From: Pollenia angustigena
Lineage: Eukaryota > Arthropoda > Insecta > Diptera > Polleniidae
NCBI GenBank assembly: GCA_930367215.1
Contig: OV884056.1
Coordinates: forward strand, 318,896,709-318,960,708
Reading direction: 5' to 3'
DNA: 64,000 nucleotides
The position numbers and the translations under genes were made by a program. Shown here piece by piece: positions 31,687 through 41,709 of this stretch; position 1 is the first letter of the stretch; every line of letters begins with the position of its first letter. The notes under the pieces were generated by a model. That model had not been told where the DNA came from, did not search any database, and was given only the letters and a program-made list of their open reading frames with translations.

Positions 31687-33829
31687 AAACCTTTCTTTGC
31701 CAGTACAAAGTGTTACCAAAAAAGACTTGGAAGCGTTTCATCACCTAAAAAATATACCTTTATCAACATATAATACAGTTTGCCCAAAAATTCTTATTGG
31801 CTTAAATAATGGTTTCGTATCCAATCCGTTAAAGATAGTTGAAGGTTCTGCAACTGAACCTTGCGCATCAAAAACAAGGCTTGGATGGATTATTCATGGA
31901 GGATGTGATGTAGCTGTTGAGAAAGCTCTGTGTTACCATGACATCGAACAATGTGAATGCAGTTCTGAAATCGAAAAGTTACAAACAATAGTAACTGAAT
32001 ATTTGTCTTTAGAAAATGTTGGATGCAAGTTCAAAGTGATATCACCAGAAGAAAAACGTGCAAAGTCTTTACTTCAAACGACAACTAGGCGAATTGGTTC
32101 AAGATTCGAAACAGGCTTGCTCTGGAAGAAAGATATTATCGATGTTCCCAATAGTCTTCCAATGGCAGTGAAACGACTTCAGTGTCTCGAGAAGAAATCA
32201 AATCCAGAAGATATTCAAATTATTACAAAACAAATTGATATCTTAGTTGAAAAAGGTTATGCAAGAAAATTGTCTAAAGAAGAAGTGGCAAAAATGAACG
32301 GAATTACATGGTACCTTCCAATTTTTACAGTGAAGAACCCAAGCAAGCCAGGTAAAGTTCGATTGGTCTGGGATGCGGCGGCGAAAGTGAAGGGTGTTTC
32401 TTTGAATTCGATGTTGTTAAAAGGTCCTGATTTGATGGCACCGCTACTTTTAGTTCTGTATGGTTTTCGTTTGAAAAAAATTGCCATATGTGGAGACATC
32501 AAAGAGATGTTTCATCAGGTGTTGATTCGAAAAGAAGATCAAAATGCGCAACGGTTTATCTGGCGAAATGGGGAAAATAACAGAACTCCTGATGTTTATA
32601 TAATGCAAGTGATGACGTTTGGTGCTGCCTGCTCGCCAAGCTCGGCACAATACGTTAAAAATACAAATGCGCTGGATTTTCAAAAACGTTTTCCAAAAGC
32701 TGTAGACTCAATTATTAATCATCATTATGTTGACGATCTACTTGACTGTGCAGATACTGAAAATGAAGCAAAAGAGCTAGTAAGAGAGGTGGCCCTTATT
32801 CATAACAAAGGCGGTTTTTTTATCCGAAATTGGAGATCGAATTCAAAGGCTGTAATGGACAGTGTTGGTGAACTAGAAGATAAAACCAAGATACCTATTG
32901 GTGCCAATAGAATCGAGATGAATACAGAAAAAGTATTAGGTATGTGGTGGAAGACAGCAGATGATAACTTTACATTTTCGTTAAAACTGAATCGAGTAAA
33001 CAAAGAAATTGTATCTGGCTTAAAACGTCCTACAAAAACCGAAATATTACGAACGCTAATGTATATTTTTGACCCTTTTGGTTTCTTGTCGGCTTACGTG
33101 GTATATCTCAAAATATTGCTTCAAGAAGTTTGGAGGACGACTGAAGGATGGACTGATGAAGTAAATGACGATATATTTAATAAATGGAGAGTCTGGATTA
33201 ATATCCTACCAAATATAGAAAAGGTCAAAATTCCTCGGTGGTATACGATCCAACCTGAATCTAAAGTTCAACTTCACATATTTGTTGACGCCAGGGAACT
33301 GGCTTATGCGGCTGTAGCATATTTTCGGATATCATCAGTTGATGGAATTCGAGTTTCCTTAGTAAGCGCTAAACTCAAAGTCGCTCCAAAACAGCCCGTA
33401 TCCATTCCACGCATGGAATTAATGGCAGCAGTATTAGGCGTTCGCTTAGGAAATATAATATGTAGTATTCCTAACATAAAAATTGAAAGACGTATCTTTT
33501 GGTCTGATTCCAATACAGTCCTTTGCTGGCTTAATGCAGATCCTCGAAACTACAAACAATTTGTTATGTTTCGCATTGGAGAAGTGCTTAGTAGTAGCAA
33601 ACCATCAGAATGGAGATATATTCCCACAAAAGACAATGTAGCAGATGACGCAACAAAGTGGAAGACAGTATTTAATTTTGATATGAAGAGTCGCTGGTTT
33701 GCTGGGCCAGATTTTTTAAAGAAAGATGAATACAGTTGGCCTAAAAATAAATCACATATTGCAAAGTTTCAAAGGAACTTAGAACCCATATTGTTTTGGT
33801 ACACTGCGCCGCAATTGCTGATAATTTGA
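31649..33829 (+). pseudogene. BEL/Pao reverse transcriptase and RNase H
   Basis: A long open stretch carries the tether region (GSRFETGLLW), RT blocks (KVRLVWDAAAK, ICGDIKEMFHQV, MTFGAACSPSSAQY, HHYVDDLLD) and RNase H residues (HIFVDARELAYAAV, PRMELMAAVLG, IFWSDSNTVLCWL, DNVADDATK). YVDD is intact. It ends at a stop after YTAPQLLII. The homologous reading continues one frame over from about 33802, so a frameshift lies just before. Entry from the protease frame also needs a shift near 31670. Confidence 0.85.
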
Positions 33830-34840
33830 TTGATTTTCATAGATTTTCTTCTTGGAAAAAACTGCTTATGCCCGTAATTTCTGCAAAAATAAATCTAGCT
33901 GTGTATAGAAATCTACGGTGCAAAAGTTGTCATATTTTAAAAGAAAACTGAAGGTTAAAAGACGTATGCCAAATAAATGTTGAAATAGGTAAAGATAACT
34001 GTTAGGTACAAAAACGACCAGCTTTCTTTTTGTAGAAATTACGGCCATTAATACTATTGTTAACCTGTTCAAATTTATGAACATATTAAAAATGAAATTT
34101 CAAAAGTCAAGGAAACAAAAGTTTATATTTCCTGAAATATCTGAACTACATGTAATGGCAGAAAATATAATCTTTCGTAAAATGCAATACGAGTATTTTA
34201 AGGACGAATTTGCTATTTTATCGAACAAAGGTAGAGAAGTTTCAAAATCAAGTGCCTTATATAGATGTTCTCCTTTTATTGATGATAACCTGGTGATTAG
34301 AATGAATGGAAGAATTGGTTTGGCATCCTGTATACCAGAAAATTTAAAACGTCAAATAATTTTACCAAGAAATCACTATTGCACAAAATTATTAATACAA
34401 CACTTCCATGAAAAATTTAATCACATTCATCATGATACGTGTCTTAATGAATTGCGTCAATACTATTACATTTCACGATTAAGAGTTGAATTAAAAAAGG
34501 TACGTAGAAACTGCCAATTTTGTAAGAATTTAAACGCGTCACCAGTGGTTCCTGAAATGTCTATGCTACCGAAAGCACGTTTGTCACCTTTTACGCGTCC
34601 ATTTTCGTACGTTGGTATAGATTATTTTGGGCCTATATATGTAAAAGTCGCCCGGCACCAGGAAAAACGTTGGGGAGTACTCTTTACATGTCTAACTGTA
34701 AGAGCAGTACATATTGAAATTGCTCGTGACATGACAACCGACAGTTGTATTATGGCAATTCAAAATTTTGTTGCTCGGCGTGGTACACCAATTAAATATA
34801 TTGTGACAATGGAACAAAATTTAAAGGTGCTGAAACAGAA
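33802..34840 (+). pseudogene. BEL/Pao integrase N-terminal part
   Basis: A short segment with FHRFSSWKKLL (33830-33875) precedes a degenerate stretch with stops (33940-34076). The frame from 34077 gives the integrase zinc region (IQHFHEKFNHIHHD, then CQFCKN, an HHCC arrangement) and the catalytic-core start VGIDYFGPI. Near 34795 the frame shifts again; the second catalytic Asp (DNGT) is readable only in the next frame. Confidence 0.75.
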
Positions 34841-35530
34841 CTGAAAAATGCGATTAAAAATATTGATTTAAACAGATTATCCATAAAGTTTTCGACTTCT
34901 TCATCAACCTGGCGTTTTAATCCACCAGCGGCGCCACATATGGGTGGCAGTTGGGAGCGTTTGGTTCAATCAGTTAAGAAAGTATTGCACCAAATTTCGC
35001 CAAATTTTTTATTCAAAGATGACACGCTTTACAATGGGCTACTTGAATGTGAACGAGTTATCAACTCTCGACCATTGACATATGTAGACTTAGAATCAAC
35101 TTCTGATGAAGCATTAACCCCAAATCATTTTATATTGGGATCCTCAAATGGAGACAAACCACTTGGTGAATTTTCTCAAAATGATTGTATTCTAAGGAAA
35201 AATTGGAAAAAAATGCAGTATTTTGCAAATTTATTTTGGAAACGGTGGGTACTTGAGTACCTTCCAACAATAACCAAACGTACAAAATGGTTCACCAAAT
35301 GTATCCCACTTGAAGTTGGGGATATAGTAATCGTAGTCGATCCAAATCTACCCAGAAATAATTGGCCTAAAGGTATTGTTAAATCGGTCTGCAGATCTAA
35401 AGATGGAAATGTAAGAAGTGCTACAGTTCAAACAGGAGGTGGTGTGTTTAATAGACCAGTAACAAGGCTAGCCAAACTTAACGTTAGACAATCAACGGAT
35501 TCTACGAATGATATTTTGGTTAAAATGTGA
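34800..35530 (+). pseudogene. BEL/Pao integrase C-terminal part
   Basis: After the shift near 34795 the frame is open to TGA 35528-35530. It carries PPAAPHMGGSWERLV with the presumed catalytic Glu, INSRPLTYV, LTPNHFILG and a C-terminal basic domain (VGDIVIVVDPNLPRNNWPKG). It ends 17 nt before the 3' LTR, just upstream of the polypurine tract. Confidence 0.8.
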
Positions 35531-35536
35531 TTTTAC

Positions 35537-35547
35537 GATGGGGAGAA
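35537..35547 (+). promoter_or_regulatory. polypurine tract of the LTR element
   Basis: The purine-rich GATGGGGAGAA directly abuts the 3' LTR start at 35548, the position where plus-strand priming occurs in LTR retrotransposons. Confidence 0.6.
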
Positions 35548-35778
35548 TGTTGTGAACAACTACTTTAGATAATATTTATTATTTTAATCAACATACCTAA
35601 ATTAAACAGAAAATTTTTAACTTATGTACTTTGATAGTAATATCAAATAATTTTATTTTTTAGTTGGAAATAATTTTTATTGAAAAGAAACTATTAATTT
35701 TGAAGTTAATTTCCTAAAATAAATAAATTGTTTAAACTTGAATAGAATTTACTTTCAAAAATAGTTTTATTTCCAACA
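35548..35778 (+). repeat. 3' LTR
   Basis: Direct repeat of 29673-29903, same length, one substitution. Followed by the 5-bp TSD CATAT. Confidence 0.9.
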
Positions 35779-36894
35779 CATATATATGACCTATATATGT
35801 TTTTATACAACTACATATTTCCCTACAATAAAAATGATCTCTTGTAGAACAAAGTACAAGTAAAACTCAAATAAATATTTAAATTATCCGTTAAAAATTG
35901 TGTATTTTTTACAGGGGTTTATTTTTTGGGATTTTCTCGTTTATTGGGGGATTTTTGGGGAAATTTTTTTTTAAGTTTGGGGAGGACGAAAAAAAGTACC
36001 TGGCAGCCCTGCTGTATATTATTCTTATGGGTACTTGTTGTCAGTGATGTTAACCGTACGGTAATTACCCTTTTTTACGGTAATTTTAGACCCCAAGAGG
36101 TAGCAAGGTAATTTCATTTAAAATACGGTAATATCAAGATTTGGGTTTTGGATATTCATATACAAATTTACATATGAAGGCTTTCTGTTTTTAACTTTTG
36201 AGAGGTGATTTTCAACGGCAGATTTGGAAATAGATGAGAATGTTATACAAAAAATTAGGAATGTTATGTTTTTGCAAATGCTTAGATAACAGTGATAAGT
36301 GTAAAATATGAAAAATTAAATAACTCATTGTATTTTATTAATTTTATTTTTAACTTTTTGGTTGTTTCAAAATCAACAATTTTTTAATACTTTTCAGTAG
36401 AAGCAAAAATATTACATATTAATTTTGTATTAAAGGCTTAAGCAAAAGAACTTTTAAGCCAATGGTTTTATCATAAGAAGGTGACAAAATAGCACTATAT
36501 TTTACAGCGGATAAATATAAATATTGCGTGTCAATTTTTTCCAAAACGTAAAAAAATAAAAAATTTTGAGTTTATTTTCTCTTGTGATATCCGAATTTTA
36601 AAAAATTCTGTCTTAGTAGAACGATTTGACGAAAAACCAACCTCCGGTCCAAATTTAGCATTTTTAGCTTCAGTCGTTTAGACTGTGCGATCATGAATCA
36701 GTCTGTCAGTAACCCTAGGTCTACACTAAAGATAAATATCTCAGCCAGTTGGCAATAACGTCGGCAGAATAACATAGCAATATTTCTTATTGCTCAGCTT
36801 ATGTTAAAGGCATGGGAAAACGTATTTAGTTTAACTCATAATTTCAAAAACATCAAGGAAGAAGGTGCAGTGTAAAAACTGGCGCTTTCTTGCA

Positions 36895-37240
36895 AAAATT
36901 ATTTTTATTGATATTAATTCGTTCTTATTCGACTTTATTATTAAAATGTATATTAATTTATTTAAGCTTGACGTCTTTTTTATATAAAAATATTAATATT
37001 ACTTTAACAAAAAAAAAAAAAAAAAATTAATGAACTTAATATTTTTATATAAAAAAGAACTCAGACTTAAACAAATTTATATAAATTGAAATAATAAAGG
37101 TCGAATAAGAAAAAAATTATATTAATAAAAATAATTTTTCCTAAGTTGTATTTTTATTCGACCTTTAAAATTCAATATTAAGTTAAAATGCTTAACCTCG
37201 AGTTTAAGCATTTTAACTTAATAATAAAAATAATTTTTGT
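36895..37240. repeat. AT-rich fold-back sequences
   Basis: Sequence around 36900-37010 (TTATTCGACTTTATT, ATATAAAAATATTAATATT) pairs with 37040-37140, separated by a poly-A tract. A second stem has AAGTTAAAATGCTTAA near 37172 opposing TTAAGCATTTTAACTT near 37203. These would form strong cruciform-like structures; they have no ORF. Confidence 0.55.
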
Positions 37241-37251
37241 AGTTAATAATC

Positions 37252-37915
37252 AGTATTGTGGTTATTTTGTTGAACTATTTATGGTTTTTAATCCAAATTT
37301 CTTAATATTTTTAATTAGGCTAAAGTTCATTAAATTTAATTTTCATTAAATTATTTTTATGAAGAAAGGACCACAATACTGGTTATTGTTAAAGCTAAGG
37401 CACGAGCTCTATGTTTGCATTTGTCCTTAAAGTTGTACTGAAAAAGGTCAACAAGAAAAAGAAAGACAAAAAAATGAAAAACAAAAACAAATAATGTACT
37501 TTGAACTTCAAGAAGAATTCTTGACAAAAGTACGAAAAAGCAGAAGTAAGGAAAAAACATGTAAAAATAAATTAAAATAGATAATCATTCAAAAAGCAAA
37601 TTTCGATCTTCCAAAGGTTAAATACAATTTGGTTGAAGGATTGATGTTTGACTATTGACGTCAGCAGTCGTCGATGGCTGCGAGTGTTAAACGGCAAGCC
37701 CTCTGAGGAGATTGAGTGGTTGCAATCGAAACATGTAAGGGTAACCTGTCCGTAAAAACGCCTAGGTTCGAGCCCAGCTTCAGTCAAGAATGAAAAATTA
37801 TCAATAAATTTTAATTAATTTGATGTTGTAAAATTCCTTTCTTCATAAAAATAATTTAATGAAAATTAAATTTGATGAACTTTAGCCTAATTAAAATATT
37901 AAGAAATTTTTGTAA
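37252..37915. repeat. inverted pair of a dispersed repeat
   Basis: 37252-37372 and 37829-37915 are inverted copies of the block at 455-605. They enclose about 450 bp that contains the tRNA-like segment. A third, reverse copy is at 47877-47955. Confidence 0.6.
37668..37790 (+). other. tRNA-like segment (possible tRNA-derived SINE or pseudo-tRNA)
   Basis: GATGGCTGCGAGTGTTAA resembles a pol III box A and GGTTCGAGCCC is a good box B / T-loop, about 88 bp apart. Such spacing would suit a tRNA with a long variable arm (Leu- or Ser-like). The acceptor arms do not pair convincingly, so I do not call a functional tRNA. Confidence 0.35.
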
Positions 37916-38123
37916 TTTTTTTCATTAATTCATTAATTTAATTCTTTTACTACAATTATAATTTGCTACCATTTTACAAATTTAATTTCTTTCTCACAAT
38001 ATTTGCTTTTATATTTTTCTTTTTTGCTTCTTTTTTCTCAATTGATAACCAAATTTGACGTTTTATGTAAGCAATAATTGTCAACGAAAATGGAATAACA
38101 ATTATTGCAACTTAAATTGTGGG

Positions 38124-38165
38124 CAAGGCGAATTCATAAAGGTGATATTTTCGAGTCATCTGCTT
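38124..38165 (+). repeat. P-type MITE left end only
   Basis: CAAGGCGAATTCATAAAGGT matches the terminus of the elements at 26074 and 41180. No matching right end was seen nearby, so this is a remnant. Confidence 0.5.
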
Positions 38166-39027
38166 ATTGCTTATTTCCTTGTGTGTATACTGAATGTCAA
38201 GCGTTATTTACATTTTGTGAAAAAATTTGTTAAAATTTAAAATCTAAATACAAGAAAAAAAACTTATTTAAATGTAATAAAACAAAAAAAAAGTGAACAT
38301 AAAAACTAAACCAGACGATTTTAAAAGGCGTAAGGAATAAGTGGAGCCACAATAAATTTCCAATACAGGAAAAAGATTTACCTTCTAAAGCAATTTTGTA
38401 TAGTAATTTCATAAACAAACAAATTCCCTTTTTTATATTTTCAACCAATAATTTTGACATTCACTCTAACTTTTTACAAAAACAAAATACATAGTATGTT
38501 TTAAAAGAAAGGGATAGATAGCATAATTTTGACATTTACTGCAATATATGTCGCAATAATTATCTCTGGTATAGACGGGCAGTAACGTAAGAATTTTATT
38601 TATATGATGATTTTACTTACTTGATAAAAAATACAATAATTTTGGCTTAAAATGTATTTTAAAACAAAGATTTTCATTAAAATTTTTCATAAAACACATT
38701 TAAAATTTGAATAAATTAAAAAACCTTTGCGTACGGTAAATTCTTCTCAAAAAAGGTAATTTTTAGAGGGCCGTACGGTAATGAAAAAATAAAAGTTAAC
38801 ATCACTGCTTGTAGTCATTCTCTGATGGCCACACGATCAAGTTTTGCCTTTCAATTTGCAAAACACTCTCAGTTTTTTACTCACACACTCACACTTTTAA
38901 AATTGACCACGAGATGGCTATCAATTTCACCTATCCATTTGTTTGGTAATTTAACTTTCAATTTAACAGCTGATAACATGTTTTTTTTAAAAAATTGTTT
39001 TTTTGATGACATCAGGAAAGTAAATTG

Positions 39028-39277
39028 CAAGGTATATTTATAGCAGGTAGCCGCAAGATTACAACAATTGTACAATAAAACAAACAACAGGGCTTTTTTA
39101 TGTTGTTATGTGATACGAACTGTCAAACAGCAAAGGGGTTGAAAAGGGACAAAAAAGACAAAAGATAAAGACAAAAAACTTGTTTACTATGGAACATTTG
39201 ACAGTTTGTAATACAAAACAAGCAAATAAAAAATAACCAGCTGGCTTTCCGAGACTACCTGCTATAAATATACCTTG
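39028..39277. mobile_element. P-type MITE, 250 bp, 8-bp TSD
   Basis: Perfect 23-bp inverted ends start with CAAGGTATATTTATAGCAGG. An exact 8-bp direct repeat, GTAAATTG, lies at 39020-39027 and 39278-39285. The CAAGG start and the GCAGGTA word within the terminus link it to the CAAGGCGAATT family. No coding sequence. Confidence 0.9.
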
Positions 39278-39285
39278 GTAAATTG

Positions 39286-40030
39286 CTTACAATTTGAATG
39301 CAGCCTACGTCACAGGTTATAATTGATGTAAGTTTTTATAAGCAGCATACATTATTATTATTTTTATTATCTGGCGACAGTGGTTACGAGTTTGCGGAAG
39401 AAAACCATCGATATAGTACGTATTAAATACGCGTGTGAGCAATCAACCGCAAAAACAAATTTTTTTGTGTTGAACACATGCTATTATTATTGTTTTGAAA
39501 ACAACAACACGTGCGTGACAAATTTTTAATTTGTCGAAAATGAAATCTGGTGGCCTTAATAGCCCTGGTGATTTGCTATCGAAAACATTTATCAGATTTT
39601 ATTAACAGGCAAATTAACAGATTACACCAATACCCCGGCTTGCGTCGCTAATTTTGACCGGAAAATCTCGACGCAAACCGAAGCAGGATTTTCCATACAT
39701 GTGTATTGATTTTCGTTTAATTAGTGCCGACATTCGTAATTTGAGCTGAAAAAATAAATTTCATCGCTGATTTTGATCTTCAATCCACATAGTACGAAGT
39801 GGCTCCATTTTTTTCTCATTTTTTTAACCTGATTATGTTGTAACGATGTTCTTGTTGCAACAAATTTTCTTAATTTTATCAGCGTCACTGGAACAGCAAA
39901 TTAATTTTATTGTAGAAGGCGCTAGTTCAAGGGTTCTTTCAATATCAACAGCCTTTTCCCCTGATTTATAACTCGTCAAAATGCCTAGTTTTTCTAGGCT
40001 TATTTTCTTTTTTTGACTCGTTGCTGCAAA
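39286..40030. other. noncoding DNA with a direct repeat partner at 40.7 kb
   Basis: The block near 39523-39660 (ATCTGGTGGCCTTAATAGCC, AACAGGCAAATTAACAG) recurs diverged at 40715-40815. Between the two lies GACGCAA-rich sequence. No exon recognised. Confidence 0.4.
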
Positions 40031-40038
40031 ATATTTAA

Positions 40039-40322
40039 CAAGGTCTATCCAATAGGTATGCTTAAGAAGCCAGATGTTTATTTGGTTTATTCCTCAACGA
40101 TATCAAAAGTTGTTTACATTTTCCTTATACGTGTATATTTTTGCTTACTTTGTTGGTTTTTTGTCACATATACATGCACACAAAACACATTTTTCCTTTT
40201 GTTTTGCCTATGTGGTAGTAAGATTTTGACAACGGCGAGGAATTTTACACAAACAAAATGCCTGTTGTTTTTTGTATTGTTTTATTGTTGTAGTAGTAAG
40301 CAGACCTATTGGATAGGCCTTG
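40039..40322. mobile_element. P-type MITE, 284 bp, second subfamily, 8-bp TSD
   Basis: Inverted ends of 26 bp with two mismatches: CAAGG(T/C)CTATCCAATAGGT followed by (A/C)TGCTTA. The exact TSD ATATTTAA is at 40031-40038 and 40323-40330. It shares CAAGG...CCTTG termini and TSD length with the other P-type elements but little internal sequence. Confidence 0.85.
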
Positions 40323-40465
40323 ATATTTAAATTTAACTTACCTTCAGCAAATGTAATTTGAAACCAGTTGCAATCAGCAGACATCCTTCACATACATATT
40401 TGCACTAGAATTCAACGAAAAATCCCCTTTTTCTGTTTAAGCTTTGTACAAACATTTTTATATTA

Positions 40466-40635
40466 ACGACGCAAATCGAAGCACTAGCGACGCAACTTCG
40501 AAGCCATGCGACGCAAAGTGAAACTAAAACGACGCAACTTCGAAGCCATGCGACGCAATGTGAAACAAAAACGCCGCAACTTCGAAATCACAGAAATTTT
40601 TAAAAGACACAACTTCGAAACGACGCAAAACGGGG
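40466..40635 (+). repeat. minisatellite with GACGCAA / TTCGAA units
   Basis: CGACGCAACTTCGAAGCCATG and CGACGCAA(A/T)GTGAAAC alternate with a period of about 44 bp for roughly three copies, then decay. Each unit holds the palindrome TTCGAA. The ORF read across it is Arg/Lys-rich and is an artefact of the repeat. Confidence 0.65.
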
Positions 40636-41179
40636 TATTGGTGTATATTCATATAACAACTTTTTGTACAATTTGTGAATTTTTTTTCTCTAATATGAAA
40701 TACCCCCTAAACTTTTAATTTGTCAAAAGTAACATCTGGTTTTTAATAGCCCAGGTTGTGGGCTATCAAAATTTTTGATCAGGTTTTTTAAACAGGCAAA
40801 TTTACAGATTTTATTCATATAACAACTTTTTAACTTTTTTTTCTTTAATATGGAATACCCCCTAAACTTTTCATTTGAATATGAAAATTTTCTACCACAA
40901 ACAAATTTCATTTCACCATAGAACTTTGCTACCGTTTCACACACACCCTAAAGGCCCAAATACATTGATCAAAATACTCATCAAGCATTGTGGTAGTATT
41001 AGTGAAAATGTGTTTGTATGTGTCACACCGACGATGCTGGAGGGAAAATCAAAAAATTTAGATATGACGGCGAATATTACGTCAAGCACACGTACACGAT
41101 GAATTCGCCGGCTGGACAAGCATTTGACAAGTGTATTTGGGCCTTAAAACAAAAAAATTATCAAAAGTACAATTGTATC

Positions 41180-41529
41180 CAAGGCGAATTCATCCCAGGT
41201 AATCTCGGTCAAGGCGAATTTACTACAGGTAAGCTCAACTCGTCAGCCGTTCATCAGCTGTATCCACGGCGAATTAAAAAAATGGTGAAACGTCAAAATA
41301 TTGTTTTGTTTCTATACTGAAATTTGACAAGTCAAGTAGAGTTGCACTTACCTGTTATAAATTCGCCTTGATCTCGGTACTACAACAAGTACAACTCGTA
41401 CAAAAACCACAAGCAATTTGTTTTTGTAAAATCATTGTACAATGTCAAAAACAGAAATTTTGACATCCAACAGTGATTTGAGCTAATATCAGCAGGGCTT
41501 TTAAGACCAACTGTAATAAATTCGCCTTG
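41180..41529 (+). mobile_element. outer P-type MITE containing a nested MITE
   Basis: Starts CAAGGCGAATTCATCCCAGG (41180) and ends TAAATTCGCCTTG (41529). The exact TSD ATTGTATC flanks it at 41172-41179 and 41530-41537. Without the nested element and its duplicated target it is 181 bp and collinear with 26074-26265. Confidence 0.9.
41210..41370 (+). mobile_element. inner P-type MITE, 161 bp, nested
   Basis: Ends CAAGGCGAATTTACTACAGG and the inverted TGTTATAAATTCGCCTTG. The exact 8-bp TSD ATCTCGGT (41202-41209, 41371-41378) is present once in the uninterrupted relative at 26.1 kb, which proves the duplication. Interior shares GTCAGC(C)GTTCATCAGCTG-type sequence with 21036-21330. Confidence 0.95.
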
Positions 41530-41537
41530 ATTGTATC

Positions 41538-41709
41538 ATCCGCTACAATTCATGTTTTCTTTTTAACGTTTCAGGTTATTGTGATTTGTTCCTCGTGTGT
41601 GAAGAAATGGAACGCTAACATATCTCACGTACAAATCACAAGTGTGTGGTCAGCTTTAGCGATATTGTTTGGACAAAAGTTGGCAGCAGTGTTCGGTGCC
41701 ATCTTTGGC
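41538..41709. other. short unique-looking stretch upstream of the hAT insert
   Basis: Contains TTTTTAACGTTTCAG followed by GTTATTGTG, which looks like a splice acceptor. It could be a distal 5' UTR exon or promoter sequence of the MYND-Tudor gene, split from its ATG by the hAT-like element. No ORF I trust. Confidence 0.3.

Larger units (their letters stand above)
29673..35778 (+). mobile_element. BEL/Pao-type LTR retrotransposon, complete structure
   Basis: Two 231-bp LTRs (TG...CA) enclose gag and pol in the order Gag, protease, RT, RNase H, integrase. The TSD is CATAT on both sides (29668-29672, 35779-35783), 5 bp as usual for BEL/Pao. The LTRs differ at one position I could find (29692 A against 35567 T), so insertion was recent. 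Pol is nevertheless interrupted by several frameshifts. The leader between the LTR and the gag ATG is only 27 nt and no primer-binding site was identified. Confidence 0.9.
36042..38807. mobile_element. hAT-like composite element, 2.77 kb, no transposase
   Basis: Inverted ends CAGTGATGTTAAC (36042) and GTTAACATCACTG (ending 38807). Flanks CTTGTTGT (36034-36041) and CTTGTAGT (38808-38815) are an 8-bp TSD with one mismatch. ACGGTAAT words cluster next to both ends (36057, 36080, 36123; 38735-38785), as hAT subterminal repeats do. The interior holds unrelated pieces: long AT-rich fold-backs (about 36895-37240), two copies of a dispersed repeat, a tRNA-like segment and a P-type left end. Confidence 0.75.

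Noticed and set aside
37668..37790. Functional tRNA gene
   Set aside because: The acceptor stem does not pair and the anticodon arm is unclear; kept only as a tRNA-like segment.
40506..40718. Arg/Lys-rich ORF of 70 residues
   Set aside because: It is a direct product of the GACGCAA/TTCGAA minisatellite repeat.
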